A stretch of 64,000 nucleotides of DNA from Oligoflexia bacterium (GTDB lineage Bacteria > Bdellovibrionota > UBA1018), in the NCBI GenBank assembly GCA_014376785.1, contig JACMQW010000080.1, forward strand, positions 42,285 through 106,284. The letters run 5' to 3'. The notes beneath the pieces are model-generated. The model had not been told where the DNA came from, ran no database searches, and was given only the letters and a program-made list of their open reading frames with translations. Positions 39,644 through 48,638 of this stretch are shown piece after piece (the first letter of the stretch is position 1; every line of letters begins with the position of its first letter). The position numbers and the translations under genes are program-made.

Positions 39644-40391
39644 AGTCAGTGTCGAAAGGCAAAGTATCCCCATTAATCGTCGCTTCGAGCACATCTGCCA
39701 GGTATTCCCCGGCGACGTTGCTCAGGTGGAGGCCGTCTGGAAGTAAGTCGCGAAGCGTGCAAAGTCCGCCCTGGATGATTAAAAATCCATCACGTAGGTA
39801 GCGCCGATGCAGCCGATCGAAGGGCATTACAAATACGGACGGATTCTGAGATGCTTCGGCATGGATTGCCGTATTCAGTTCCTTTCGGCTAGGTTGGCGA
39901 TCCGAGATTAGCTCGGGAATTTCTCTTAGGATCAGCGGAATGCCGAGACTACCGGTCCAGCTACTTAGCCGAGTGAGCGCAGCAAGACTCCGCGATGGAT
40001 TCCTAAGGAATGAATCCCAAAAAAAGAAGTCCACGGCGATGACCACGCTCCGATCGTTGAGGTCATTTCCTTGAATCTGCTTGATCAATTCGTACCCGGG
40101 CTGACCGCCTCTGGCGATCGTTCGGACGTTTGCCTGAAACGCCAGTCGCTGAGAAAGTTTTTTCCCAGGGCTCAGCGAGTTTTTATCCGCACTGACACTG
40201 GCACCCGTAATGACCGGACGCTCGAATAGGGACGCGATGTCTTTAGTTGGTCTATGGGGCAATTCGCAAAGTTCCGATTTCACTTCAGGTGCGAATTGCA
40301 ATGCCGAGGCCGAGGTTAGCATGGGATCAATTGGGCGGCGGTATCTCCCGGCTTCAACTGAGTGAACGTTGCTGGGAGTCGCTTTTTTCAA
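39633..40391 (-). CDS. SGNH/GDSL hydrolase-like protein
   Basis: 252 residues. Block I-like ERPVITGASVSADKNSLSPG holds a Gly-Ala-Ser nucleophile motif, block II-like RGGQPGYELI follows, and a block V-like PDGLHLSNVAGEYLAD provides Asp and His. No Sec signal is evident; an N-terminal extension of about 55 residues precedes the domain. An esterase or carbohydrate deacetylase activity is possible; the substrate is unknown. Confidence 0.6.
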   Translation of the reverse strand: MKKATPSNVHSVEAGRYRRPIDPMLTSASALQFAPEVKSELCELPHRPTKDIASLFERPVITGASVSADKNSLSPGKKLSQRLAFQANVRTIARGGQPGYELIKQIQGNDLNDRSVVIAVDFFFWDSFLRNPSRSLAALTRLSSWTGSLGIPLILREIPELISDRQPSRKELNTAIHAEASQNPSVFVMPFDRLHRRYLRDGFLIIQGGLCTLRDLLPDGLHLSNVAGEYLADVLEATINGDTLPFDTDFNL

Positions 40392-40472
40392 AACTGTAAA
40401 CGATCGGATTAGAGGAATATAACGGATAATTTTTTGGAGCGTGGCAGGTCCGTCGTTTTCAACGAGATCAGC

Positions 40473-41102
40473 CTATCGATTCGAAGCGATCAGTTCGAGA
40501 CAGTGGGAAATATACGTCTCGAGTGCAGGGGAAAATTCCTCTAGTTCCGATACGACCGTATTCGCATAACAGCGAGTGGGTTCTACGAACTGGTCATGCA
40601 TCGGTTTAACTTGGCGTTCAAATTGTGCCTTCACGCCCTCGGCGATTCTTCCCCGTTCACGAACGTCGCGCTCGAGTCGGCGCTGAAAGCGGAGAGGCTC
40701 TGGAGTGTCGAAATAAATGAGATCGTCGAAATGGTTTCGCACTTTCTCGGGATGAAAAATAAGAATTCCATCAACGAGGATGATTGCTTTCGGCACGAGG
40801 GGGAGTGTCTGCGCTACGCGGCGATGGGTTGCGAAATCATAAATCGGAATCTCGATCGGGAAACCGCTTTTCAGCGCGGCAAGTTGTTTTGCGAGCAAGT
40901 CGAAGTCCAACGCATCGGGATGATCGAAGTTGACGTTCCCTCCATCGAAGTCGAACCGGGCGGACTGATCGATGTAATAATTATCTTGAAAAATGATTTC
41001 GCAATGTTCTTTCGGCAGTCGGGCCGCCAGTTCACGGGCGAAGGTTGTCTTTCCCGAGCCGCTTCCGCCTGCGATGCCAATGATTCGAACTTGTGTTTGC
41101 AT
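40473..41102 (-). CDS. udk: Uridine kinase
   Basis: Phosphorylates uridine/cytidine. The P-loop GGSGSGKTT is at residues 12-20, followed by the substrate segment FQDNYYIDQ, NFDHPDALDFDLL, and RRLERDVRERGR, all typical of Udk. Length 209 is normal. It is the last gene of the uracil operon, 2 bp after upp, with AGGA as RBS. It supplies UMP from uridine, complementing Upp, which makes UMP from uracil. Confidence 0.93.
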   Translation of the reverse strand: MQTQVRIIGIAGGSGSGKTTFARELAARLPKEHCEIIFQDNYYIDQSARFDFDGGNVNFDHPDALDFDLLAKQLAALKSGFPIEIPIYDFATHRRVAQTLPLVPKAIILVDGILIFHPEKVRNHFDDLIYFDTPEPLRFQRRLERDVRERGRIAEGVKAQFERQVKPMHDQFVEPTRCYANTVVSELEEFSPALETYISHCLELIASNR

Positions 41103-41104
41103 TC

Positions 41105-41740
41105 CTATTTAGTTTGAAAAAGTCGATCGCCTGCATCCCCGAGGCCCGGCACGAGGTAGCCCTCCTCATTCATCTCGCGCTCAATCGCAAGTGTGTAGAT
41201 TTCTACATCAGGGTGGGTTTCCTGCAGACGAACGGAAGCGGCTTCACTGACCAGGAAGCTCAGCACGATGATTCCTTTTACTTCATGGCTTTTCAGTCGC
41301 TCAATCGCCGCGATGATCGTGTCACCGCTCGCAATGAGCGGATCGCAGAGAATAGCGACTCTTCCGCGGATATCGAGAGGCATCTTAAAGTAGTACTCGA
41401 CTGTGCTACGGACGAATTTATCCCGGTAAATGCCGATAAATCCGGCCGGCGCGAAAGGAATCATCGAGAGGACGGCGTCGAGCATGCCATTACCCGCGCG
41501 CATGATCGAGACAACGACCGGAGCGCGCACGATGCGATCGACTTTCGTTTTCGAGATCGGAGTTTCGACCTCGGTCTGGTCGATATCTTTCCAGTTTCGA
41601 AGCGCCTCGTAAGCGAGGCAGCGGGAAATTTCTTTCGTGATCTCACGAAACTCGTGCGAGAGCGTGGTCTTGCTGCGTAAATAGCCCAGCTTATGTCGGA
41701 GAAGCGGGTGGTCGATGACGTGAAGATTCGGAGAGTTCAT
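41105..41740 (-). CDS. upp: Uracil phosphoribosyltransferase
   Basis: Converts uracil and PRPP to UMP. 211 residues from the ATG at 41740; the longer frame to 41887 reads into the preceding gene and is not needed. Seen: the PRPP loop LCDPLIASGDTIIAAI and the uracil-binding end GYLVPGLGDAGDRLF. It corresponds to URC6 of the URC uracil-degradation pathway, in which UMP/uridine-level intermediates are needed, and it lies in one operon with URC1- and URC4-like genes. Confidence 0.93.
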   Translation of the reverse strand: MNSPNLHVIDHPLLRHKLGYLRSKTTLSHEFREITKEISRCLAYEALRNWKDIDQTEVETPISKTKVDRIVRAPVVVSIMRAGNGMLDAVLSMIPFAPAGFIGIYRDKFVRSTVEYYFKMPLDIRGRVAILCDPLIASGDTIIAAIERLKSHEVKGIIVLSFLVSEAASVRLQETHPDVEIYTLAIEREMNEEGYLVPGLGDAGDRLFQTK

Positions 41741-41802
41741 GGATTTTCTTTCGGGATTCGGTTTCTTCAGAGAACGCTGTCGGCCGGTCTTAAATAAAGG
41801 AT

Positions 41803-43014
41803 TTAAAATACAGTTCCGTCGCTCTTCAGCTTTAAAGGAGGGGACCCGTCTGCTCGCAGTTCGCGAGCGGCAGCGCGACCTGCCCACCAGGTTCCGCCTT
41901 CGAGGACCTTTGCGAGCGGAAAATCAGATTCTGCGATGCCCAGTTGTGAGCGGACTCGTTCGGCGATCCGGTCGAGGCATACGATGGTTAATGCCCGCCA
42001 CTCGACGATGAGTTCGGAATCAGGCGTGTGTTCGCGCGTGAGGAGGCCAGGGTCTTTGAGAGTGATCAGCTCGCGGTCGAGGAGTAATCCGCCGTTTCGG
42101 TATTCGGGTAGCCCGGTCATTTCATAGACACCCGTGATCTTTAATCCTGCCTCTTCGATTGGCTCGATCAGAGAGTAGGTCAACCACTGGGATAACTTAT
42201 GAAACGGAATGAGGGAACTCGGGCTCTCAAGCGGACCAAGTAGGGAATGCCGCCAACAATCGCCGAGGTTCACCCCTTCAAGACTGGTCCGGCCGGGCCA
42301 GATCGGTCCGAGGCCATCGAGAACCGCCCGAAGGAGGCGCACCGCTGCCACCTCGGAGCCGAGCGTGCGAAGGTAATCGAATAACCCTCCCGGACGGGCT
42401 CCCGGAAAAATCGTGGGCGCTGATTCGATCGCGGAACCTAACGAGCGCAGTAATTCCAGACGGCCCTCGACGCCGACCAGTGGATTCTCTGCCGTCACTT
42501 GAAATGCGCTTTCAAGTTTTTCGCGGGTGAGTGCTTTTAGTCCGCGCGCGGTCACCCGGAGTGGGTGAGCCGGATCATGCGAAAAAGTCCCATCCATGAA
42601 CATCCAGAAGCTCGCGATACCGAGTCCTTCCGAACGCGAGAAAGTTTTCCCGGATGCCGCTTCGAGATACTTCCATCCTTCTCCTGCGCCCGCATCCAGA
42701 AGAACCGAAGAGATCACGAGATCGATTTTCGTACGGCCCTGTTCTTCGCGCGGGAGAGCTTGAATTTTCTCTTCGAGGTAGGTCTGGACGCGGTCGATGC
42801 CACCGGCGCGGAAATGGCCCCAACGTGAATGGAATGGGATTTTCAAATCGGGATAATTCTTTCGAATCGTCGCGACGACAAAGTCTACGACGGAGTCGAG
42901 CTTATCCGGGTGGTATTCGAAGTGCGTTTTACCTGCTACCGTCGCCTCGAAAAGTTTTGTCGAACGATCGCGGATGGCTTTCGGTGACAGGAGATAATCG
43001 AGATCATTCTTCAA
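41803..43014 (-). CDS. URC4/DUF1688 uracil catabolism protein
   Basis: 403 residues of the DUF1688 family: LLSPKAIRDRSTKLFE at the start, IPFHSRWGHFRAGG, ISSVLLDAGAGEGW, and PIWPGRTSLEGVNLGDCWRH. Fungal URC4 is essential for the URC route, in which uracil is degraded to urea and a C3 acid; the reaction of URC4 itself was not defined when I last knew of it. The TTG start at 43014 overlaps the URC1 stop by 11 bp, so translation is coupled. Confidence 0.88.
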   Translation of the reverse strand: MKNDLDYLLSPKAIRDRSTKLFEATVAGKTHFEYHPDKLDSVVDFVVATIRKNYPDLKIPFHSRWGHFRAGGIDRVQTYLEEKIQALPREEQGRTKIDLVISSVLLDAGAGEGWKYLEAASGKTFSRSEGLGIASFWMFMDGTFSHDPAHPLRVTARGLKALTREKLESAFQVTAENPLVGVEGRLELLRSLGSAIESAPTIFPGARPGGLFDYLRTLGSEVAAVRLLRAVLDGLGPIWPGRTSLEGVNLGDCWRHSLLGPLESPSSLIPFHKLSQWLTYSLIEPIEEAGLKITGVYEMTGLPEYRNGGLLLDRELITLKDPGLLTREHTPDSELIVEWRALTIVCLDRIAERVRSQLGIAESDFPLAKVLEGGTWWAGRAAARELRADGSPPLKLKSDGTVF

Positions 43015-44266
43015 TTTTGCGTCCTTTCACGGCTGCCAATTCTTCTTTCGATTTCGGCTTTTCCATCGTGAAATAACCGGCGGCTTTCTTCGCTTCCATT
43101 TCGACTTGCGCGTCTGCCGGTACCAGTTCGTCAGGAATCTGAACACGATTTACGACCTGAATGCCGGAGCCGACGATGGCGTCGTACTTCATATTGCTCA
43201 TCGAGTGGAGGTGATCGATTTTTTGGATCCCAAAAAAGTGGAGGTGATCAGGCATCGTTTCCTGGAAGCGAGCATCTTCGACCCCCGCCACGCATTCAGT
43301 GCGGTGGAAGTAGGTCGCTGCCGAATCGCCGCCTTTTTGTCTTTTGCGGGCATTGTAGACGAGAAACTTCGTCACTTCGCCGAGCGCGCGACCTTCTTTT
43401 CGGAAGTAAATGACGATTCCGACGCCGCCGCGCTGGGCGGTGCGAGCCGCATCCTCGATTCCCCACATGAGGTAAGGGCGGCATGTGCAGATGTCAGAAC
43501 CAAACACGTCGGAGCCATTGCATTCGTCGTGCACGCGGCAGGTGAGTTCAATTTTTGGATTCGCAAGTGACTGGGGATCTCCGAAAATGTAGGCCGTTGC
43601 ATGACCGATGGGAGGGAGCCAGACTTTTAGGTCCGGCCTCGTGATGAGCTCTGGAAACATTCCGCCCATTTCTTGGAAGAGAACGCGTCGAAATTCACCT
43701 TCTTCGACTCCGAGCCGCTTCGCGATTCCCGGCAAATACCACACGGGTTCGATTGCAACCTTCGTGATTTTAATGTCTCGGCTCGCGAGCACAATCTCGC
43801 CATCGATTTTTAAGCGACCGGCATCGATCGCTTGGTGGATTTCCGGAATTTGGAGGCGCGCTTGGGTTACCGCAATCGAAGGGCGAATGTCGTAGCCCTG
43901 TTTATAGAGATCACCGAAATGTCCGCTTGGATCCAGTCCCCATGGGTCGATCGCAACCATCTTGTCGGGAGAATACCAGCTCTCGTAAGGTCCGATCTGG
44001 ACTGGGCTCTCGGTATTCTCTAAATCCGGTCGATGTTGCGGGCGAAACTCTCCGCCCGCAATCGAGAGGGCGCGATAAACGGTGTAGGAACCGCTATGGG
44101 TGCCGATGGCATTCCGGTGCTTCGGATCGGTGACGGAGGCGACGACGGCCCCGCGCTTGAGCGGATCACGTTCTCCCCAGTGGATGGGAAGACTTTCTTT
44201 ATAGCGAAGGTTCTGGTGAGTCGCGAGGATGATGTGATGGAGAGAAGGAGCGGAAGTTTTAGTCAT
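43004..44266 (-). CDS. URC1, GTP cyclohydrolase II-like uracil catabolism enzyme
   Basis: A 420-residue RibA homologue with the zinc triad spacing of GTP cyclohydrolase II (Cys in VHDECNGSD, then CTC in DICTCRPYL) and an extended N-terminus (ILATHQNLRYKESLPIHWGE). Long GCHII-like proteins next to DUF1688 are the URC1 class, acting on a uracil-derived nucleotide in place of GTP. The ATG at 44266 shares its A with the preceding stop (TAATG). The gene set, more than the domain, argues against riboflavin synthesis. Confidence 0.87.
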   Translation of the reverse strand: MTKTSAPSLHHIILATHQNLRYKESLPIHWGERDPLKRGAVVASVTDPKHRNAIGTHSGSYTVYRALSIAGGEFRPQHRPDLENTESPVQIGPYESWYSPDKMVAIDPWGLDPSGHFGDLYKQGYDIRPSIAVTQARLQIPEIHQAIDAGRLKIDGEIVLASRDIKITKVAIEPVWYLPGIAKRLGVEEGEFRRVLFQEMGGMFPELITRPDLKVWLPPIGHATAYIFGDPQSLANPKIELTCRVHDECNGSDVFGSDICTCRPYLMWGIEDAARTAQRGGVGIVIYFRKEGRALGEVTKFLVYNARKRQKGGDSAATYFHRTECVAGVEDARFQETMPDHLHFFGIQKIDHLHSMSNMKYDAIVGSGIQVVNRVQIPDELVPADAQVEMEAKKAAGYFTMEKPKSKEELAAVKGRKIEE

Positions 44267-45753
44267 TAGGACATCCAATTTGAGTCGGCTTGTTTTTCCC
44301 ACTTTTGGGTCACTTTTTTTACATTGCTCCAGAAGTCGAGGCTGTGCTCACCGGTGATATCACCGTGGCCATACTTCGAGTCGTGAATACCGCCGAACGA
44401 AAAGGGTTCGCGAGGGACGGGCACTCCGATATTGACGCCCACCATTCCGGTCGTTGCTTCACGAATGACTCGCTCTGCATGCACACCGCTCGAAGTGAAG
44501 ACTGAGCATGCATTTCCGTAAGCGCTCGAGTTCTCGATTTTCATCGCCTCGGTGATATCCGCGCAGCGAATGATCGAAAGGATCGGTCCGAAAAGTTCAG
44601 TGGTGGCTGCTTCGGATCCGGGCTTTACGTTGTCTAAGATCGTCGGACCGATCCAGTTTCCCGCCTCACACCCGGCCGGAGCTTTCGCCTTGCGCCCGTC
44701 GAGTAAAATTTTTGCACCTTCTATTTCCGCGCGATCAATGGCCGAACGGAGGACTTCGACTTGGGACTTCGTAATGATTGCGCCCATGTCTTTTCCCAAA
44801 GTGAGGGAAGCGGCACGCTGGACCGTTTTTTCAATCAACGGATCGATGACTTTCGCGTCGCCGACTGCGAGCAGCACGGAAGCCGCCATGCAGCGTTGGC
44901 CGGCGCATCCGGTGAATGAATCCGAAATGCCGGCGCCGCTGATTTCGGGATTCGCGTCAGGCAGAAGCACGATGTGATTTTTTGCGCCACCGAGGGCAAG
45001 CACGCGTTTTCCTTTTTCTGTGCCACGCAAGTAGACCTGCTTCGCAACTGAAGAAGAGCCGACGAATCCAATCGCAGCGATACTCGGATGATCGATGATG
45101 GCTTCGACCGTTTCCCGCCCGCCTTGGAGAACGGTGAAAACGCCATCCGGAATGCCCGCTTCTTTTAATGCCGCGGCGATTCGCATCGAGGTGAGCGGCG
45201 TTTTCTCAGAGGGTTTCCAAACGTAGGCATTTCCTAAGGCAAGAGAAATGGGGATCGTCCACATCGGGACCATTGCCGGAAAGTTAAACGGGGTAATGTT
45301 CGCGACCACGCCGAGCGGTTCGCGGCGGTATTCGCAAGTGACACCACGAGAAACTTCAAGTTTTCCTCCGGTGTCGATGTTTTGGAGCGAAAGCGCGTAT
45401 TCGAGGACTTCCAAGCCCTTCATCAAACCGGCCAGTCCTTCGCTGTAAGTTTTTCCGGATTCCGACGCTTTCAGATGTGCAATTTCTTCATGGTCGCGCA
45501 TGAGGCTTTCCCTGAAAGCGAATAGAACTCGCGTGCGTTCTTTAATCGGGGTTGCTCCCCAGACTTTCTGAGCTTTCACGGCGAAATCCATGGCGGCGGA
45601 AACATCCTTCGCGGTAGAAGCATGGCACTCTCCGATTGATTTTCCGTTATAAGGGCTGTGGATTTCCCAGCGCTCGCCAGAGCCTTGCACCCAGTTCCCG
45701 TTGACGAAGTTAAGACAGCGGATCGTTTGGTTCGGAATACGTACGGTAATCAT
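44266..45753 (-). CDS. mmsA: CoA-acylating (methyl)malonate-semialdehyde dehydrogenase
   Basis: 495-residue aldehyde dehydrogenase of the MmsA class: NITPFNFPAMVPMW, the lysine in VWKPSEKTP, and catalytic Cys in FTGCAGQRCMAAS. It oxidises malonate semialdehyde to acetyl-CoA (or methylmalonate semialdehyde to propionyl-CoA) with NAD and CoA. It is the first gene of the URC operon, so its likely job is removing the C3 aldehyde left from uracil. The promoter should lie in 45754-46045, shared divergently with the RNase T2 gene; no clear elements were identified there. Confidence 0.9.
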   Translation of the reverse strand: MITVRIPNQTIRCLNFVNGNWVQGSGERWEIHSPYNGKSIGECHASTAKDVSAAMDFAVKAQKVWGATPIKERTRVLFAFRESLMRDHEEIAHLKASESGKTYSEGLAGLMKGLEVLEYALSLQNIDTGGKLEVSRGVTCEYRREPLGVVANITPFNFPAMVPMWTIPISLALGNAYVWKPSEKTPLTSMRIAAALKEAGIPDGVFTVLQGGRETVEAIIDHPSIAAIGFVGSSSVAKQVYLRGTEKGKRVLALGGAKNHIVLLPDANPEISGAGISDSFTGCAGQRCMAASVLLAVGDAKVIDPLIEKTVQRAASLTLGKDMGAIITKSQVEVLRSAIDRAEIEGAKILLDGRKAKAPAGCEAGNWIGPTILDNVKPGSEAATTELFGPILSIIRCADITEAMKIENSSAYGNACSVFTSSGVHAERVIREATTGMVGVNIGVPVPREPFSFGGIHDSKYGHGDITGEHSLDFWSNVKKVTQKWEKQADSNWMS

Positions 45754-46045
45754 CGGAGAAAAGTGCGATTTCTTCGCGCGAGAGTCAAGCTTTACGCGGG
45801 GTTAGACAGAGTTTTCGGTTTTATAACGAGGTTCGTAAAGAAATGCGCAAATGGATGATTTGCCGAAACATTCGAACGATTTTGTTTCTGTAGAAATGGC
45901 GTGAAAGGAGACTCGCGGTCCGGCGCGTTTAAAATAAAAGTCCGTCACCTCGCATAAAAGGACGATGAGAGGGTTTTCCGAAAAAATCTCGCGCAGACGA
46001 TACCCTGACTTTCCTTTTGGATTTCCTTTGCTAACTTTCTTCCGC

Positions 46046-46828
46046 ATGAGCGCAAAAAATTTAGTTCTGGCACTTGGAGTTGGTTTTTTCCTGAATTCTT
46101 TTTCGGCTTTCGCCTTTCCGGCACCCGGAAATTACGATTCTTATGTTTTGGCGATTTCTTACCAAAACGATTTTTGTGTCGCCAAGCCGGAAAAACCGGA
46201 GTGCCGCGCCGGTGGTGGACATTTCGGAATGGCTCTTCATGGGCTTTGGCCAAACCAGGTGAACGATTTCGATCATGGCTATCAGTACTGCAGTCTAGTC
46301 GACGCCGATCAGGTCGGTTCGGACTGGTGCGCAGCGGCTCTCGATATTTCGGGAGCCATGGGAGCAGCGGTGCGAGATCAGCTTGCGCGCGTGATGCCGG
46401 GTACCCGTTCCTGTCTTTATAACCATGAGTGGTATGCGCATGGAACTTGTGCGGGCGGAAGCGTTGCCACTTATTTTTCTCAGGCGTCGACGCTCGCTGC
46501 GCGGTTCATCGCCCTTCCGAACTTTAAAGCCCTCATCTCGAATGCAGCGGGAAAAGCCGTGACTCGCGAACTTCTGATGTCGACTCTCGCCCAAGACCTC
46601 GGACCTGGGTCAGTGAATGCGGCAGTCTTTCTTTGTCGGAAAGATACGAGATCTCGTCGCGCGTTTTTCGCGGAAGTGGACCTCACACTCGACCGCGGCC
46701 GCGTGATGCAGTTTCCAGAGCCGGGAAGTCTCGGACGGAGTTCTCCGGTTCAGGGGGCAAATGGAAAACCGAAGCCTGACATGGGAACTTGCCCGGCGAA
46801 TGGAATCATCATTACTCCGCCTCGCTGA
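46046..46828 (+). CDS. Secreted ribonuclease T2
   Basis: 260 residues with a Sec signal (LALGVGFFLNSFSAFA). Both RNase T2 active-site blocks are present: CAS I LHGLWPN (residues 64-70, His65) and CAS II NHEWYAHGTC (126-135, His127, Glu128, His132). Several Cys can form the family disulfides. It would cut RNA in the periplasm or outside to nucleotides. Divergent from the uracil-degradation operon, which fits an RNA-scavenging route. The ATG at 46046 is preferred because it directly precedes the signal peptide. Confidence 0.92.
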   Translation: MSAKNLVLALGVGFFLNSFSAFAFPAPGNYDSYVLAISYQNDFCVAKPEKPECRAGGGHFGMALHGLWPNQVNDFDHGYQYCSLVDADQVGSDWCAAALDISGAMGAAVRDQLARVMPGTRSCLYNHEWYAHGTCAGGSVATYFSQASTLAARFIALPNFKALISNAAGKAVTRELLMSTLAQDLGPGSVNAAVFLCRKDTRSRRAFFAEVDLTLDRGRVMQFPEPGSLGRSSPVQGANGKPKPDMGTCPANGIIITPPR

Positions 46829-46904
46829 ATCGAAACCAACGCCAGGGTTTTTGAGATTTATTTCCTTCGAAATGGAATGCCATCGGTCTTCGTGAGGGCA
46901 TCTC

Positions 46905-47504
46905 TTACAAGACGCGAGGAATCAGCGCTTTCACTTCTTGTTGAAAGATTAAATATTCTTCGCCAAATTGGGAGATAAGGATTTTCTCTTCTTTCCTTAT
47001 TTTTAGGACGTAGGCGATTCCCATCAGCAGGACCGCATAAATTCCGCGTTCTTTCCCTAGGCAAACTGCGCTCCCGAATGCTGCGACTAGAAACCCGGTG
47101 TAGATCGGATGACGAGCAAATCGATAGGGCCCCGTGCGAATCAGTCGGTGTCCTTCTTTCAGTGTAATGATTCCGCTCCAATATTTTCCGAGATGTTTTC
47201 GGGCCAAAACGGCGAGGAGCAGGCCTGAGGCCGTGATCAATGTGCCGAGGATTTCCCAAAATGCGGTTCGTAAAATCGGATCGTTTAAATGCAGGAAATT
47301 CCATTTCCCACCGAATAGAAAAGAGAATGCGATCGCGATCGGTACGACGTGCTGGAGTCGTGCGAGTGTGCTTTCGCTGCTCTTGGTTTCATTCACTTTT
47401 CTTGAGAGGATGAGCCAGTAGGTTCCCCAATGTAGCCAAAGCGCCAAATTCAATTTTAGCCAGTTGAAGTTGTGGAGGAGCAATACGTGGTCCAAGTTAT
47501 TCAT
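46905..47504 (-). CDS. Isoprenylcysteine carboxyl methyltransferase/PEMT-like membrane protein
   Basis: 199 residues with about five membrane helices. The family C-terminal core is present: RTGPYRFARHPIYTGFLVA, then a hydrophobic pair, KIRKEEKILISQFGEEYLIF. The RHPxY motif and the Glu residues bind S-adenosylmethionine in ICMT/PEMT-type enzymes. The substrate in bacteria is usually unknown (lipid or small molecule). Confidence 0.82.
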   Translation of the reverse strand: MNNLDHVLLLHNFNWLKLNLALWLHWGTYWLILSRKVNETKSSESTLARLQHVVPIAIAFSFLFGGKWNFLHLNDPILRTAFWEILGTLITASGLLLAVLARKHLGKYWSGIITLKEGHRLIRTGPYRFARHPIYTGFLVAAFGSAVCLGKERGIYAVLLMGIAYVLKIRKEEKILISQFGEEYLIFQQEVKALIPRVL

Positions 47505-47639
47505 AAGTGGTGGGCAGCTAGATCAAGTCAGGGTACCATTGCTCGAAGTTTGAATGTGCAAAATCTAAAGCCGAGACGGGAGGACAAATGGAGTTATCCC
47601 ACGCCCCACGATTTAAGGTAAAGCCCAGCGACGTTAAGT

Positions 47640-47945
47640 TCATGAGCCGCTCGAAATCAAAACAGACTTTGCAGAAATGACCTTCCGAAAGTCGTCGGTA
47701 ATACGGGACCAATCTAAGAGATCGACTTTATAAGGAAGAGAGGATTGAGAAAGGTCCGATTCCAGTTGCGACCATTTCGAAAGATCGAGGGGCACATCGG
47801 CTTTTAGACAGACGTCGAGATCCGACGTTTCTTTAAATTTGTCTCCCACGCGAGAACCGAAGAAAGAGATGGTCACGTTCGGAAAGTAGGCCGAGATGAC
47901 CGAGGTTAGGTAATCGCCCTCTTGCTGGGTCCATCCTTTTTTCAC
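47640..47945 (-). CDS. MNT-type nucleotidyltransferase of a HEPN/MNT module
   Basis: 101 residues. The minimal nucleotidyltransferase motif is FFGSR (30-32) followed by SDLDV with Asp42 and Asp44. In HEPN/MNT toxin-antitoxin pairs this protein inactivates the HEPN RNase by AMPylation or binding. Its start overlaps the HEPN stop (ATGA), the usual order. The C-terminus is short but contains the third acidic strand (KVDLLDW). Confidence 0.85.
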   Translation of the reverse strand: MKKGWTQQEGDYLTSVISAYFPNVTISFFGSRVGDKFKETSDLDVCLKADVPLDLSKWSQLESDLSQSSLPYKVDLLDWSRITDDFRKVISAKSVLISSGS

Positions 47946-48328
47946 GCTTTTAGCTTCTTCTCGAGTTCAGAAATCATCTCATCACAAAGGGCGGGAAGCT
48001 GAATGGCATCCCGATACACTTCTTCGGCCGTATCGGCGTTATAGGTATGTGAAGTCAGGTTTCTCGATTTATGAAAAGAGAACCACTGATCGATGTGAGT
48101 AATGAGTTTGAGCTGGTGCGCTTCGCGCAAGATTCCTTTAACGCTGTCGTCGGAAAGGGGAGCATTCGATTCAAGAAAGCGTTTTAAATTTTTCCAGGAT
48201 AGTTCGAATGTGTATTCGAACCTTTGAATGACTGAGTCGCGGGTAAATTCGTTCAAAGGTTGCCCGATCGCCAGTTTCAAACTGCCGAGCGCTTTTTTTA
48301 AAGGGGCGAGTGATTGCTCATTCATCAT
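47942..48328 (-). CDS. HEPN-domain protein (HI0074 type) of a HEPN/MNT module
   Basis: 128-residue four-helix protein of the nucleotidyltransferase substrate-binding (HI0074) family: FEYTFELSWKNLKRFLE and the Rx4-6H RNase motif as Arg89-x4-His94 in SRNLTSHTYN. It is the toxin partner of the MNT protein. The pair sits next to a tRNA scar and an IS21 remnant, in an accessory patch. Confidence 0.85.
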   Translation of the reverse strand: MMNEQSLAPLKKALGSLKLAIGQPLNEFTRDSVIQRFEYTFELSWKNLKRFLESNAPLSDDSVKGILREAHQLKLITHIDQWFSFHKSRNLTSHTYNADTAEEVYRDAIQLPALCDEMISELEKKLKA

Positions 48329-48349
48329 TCTATCTTTACAAATAACGAC

Positions 48350-48388
48350 AAAAAAAAAAGCCCACTTCCGAAGAAATGGACTTTTTAA
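48350..48388 (-). terminator. Terminator, probably of a decayed tRNA gene
   Basis: Read on the minus strand: AAAAAGTCCATTTC, a TTCG-type loop, GAAGTGGGC and a run of T. Two mismatches in the stem. It lies immediately downstream (minus strand) of the tRNA-like 3' end at 48396. Confidence 0.6.
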
Positions 48389-48395
48389 TTTACAT

Positions 48396-48422
48396 TGGTT
48401 GCGAGGAAAGGAACTGAACCTG
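48396..48422 (-). pseudogene. 3'-end remnant of a tRNA gene (fMet-like acceptor)
   Basis: On the minus strand the sequence ends CCTCGCAACCA, identical to the last 11 bases of the intact initiator tRNA at 57993-58069. It is preceded by a T-arm-like GGTTCAGTTCC at exactly the right distance. The rest of a tRNA (anticodon and D arms) cannot be folded from the upstream sequence. It is either a truncated duplicate or an attachment-site scar. Confidence 0.45.
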
Positions 48423-48638
48423 GACGGTCGGCCGCGAACAATCGGCGGGCCGGGGTAGGATGCTCTCTAGAAAAGGTTGCTACTCGAAAATAAATTTCAG
48501 TAAAGACGAGAGGTTAGCCTGGAAAGTTAGTTGGGCCGATGTGAGGTCGAGGTTTAGCTGATTGAGGATGACGCGCATTATTGCGGCTGAAGCTATGTGT
48601 TAATAAATTCGGAATGGATTATCTGGCTCTACAGAACC

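Noticed and set aside
43004..44266. Riboflavin biosynthesis gene ribA
   Set aside because: Long N-terminus and operon with DUF1688, upp and mmsA point to URC1; no other rib genes nearby.
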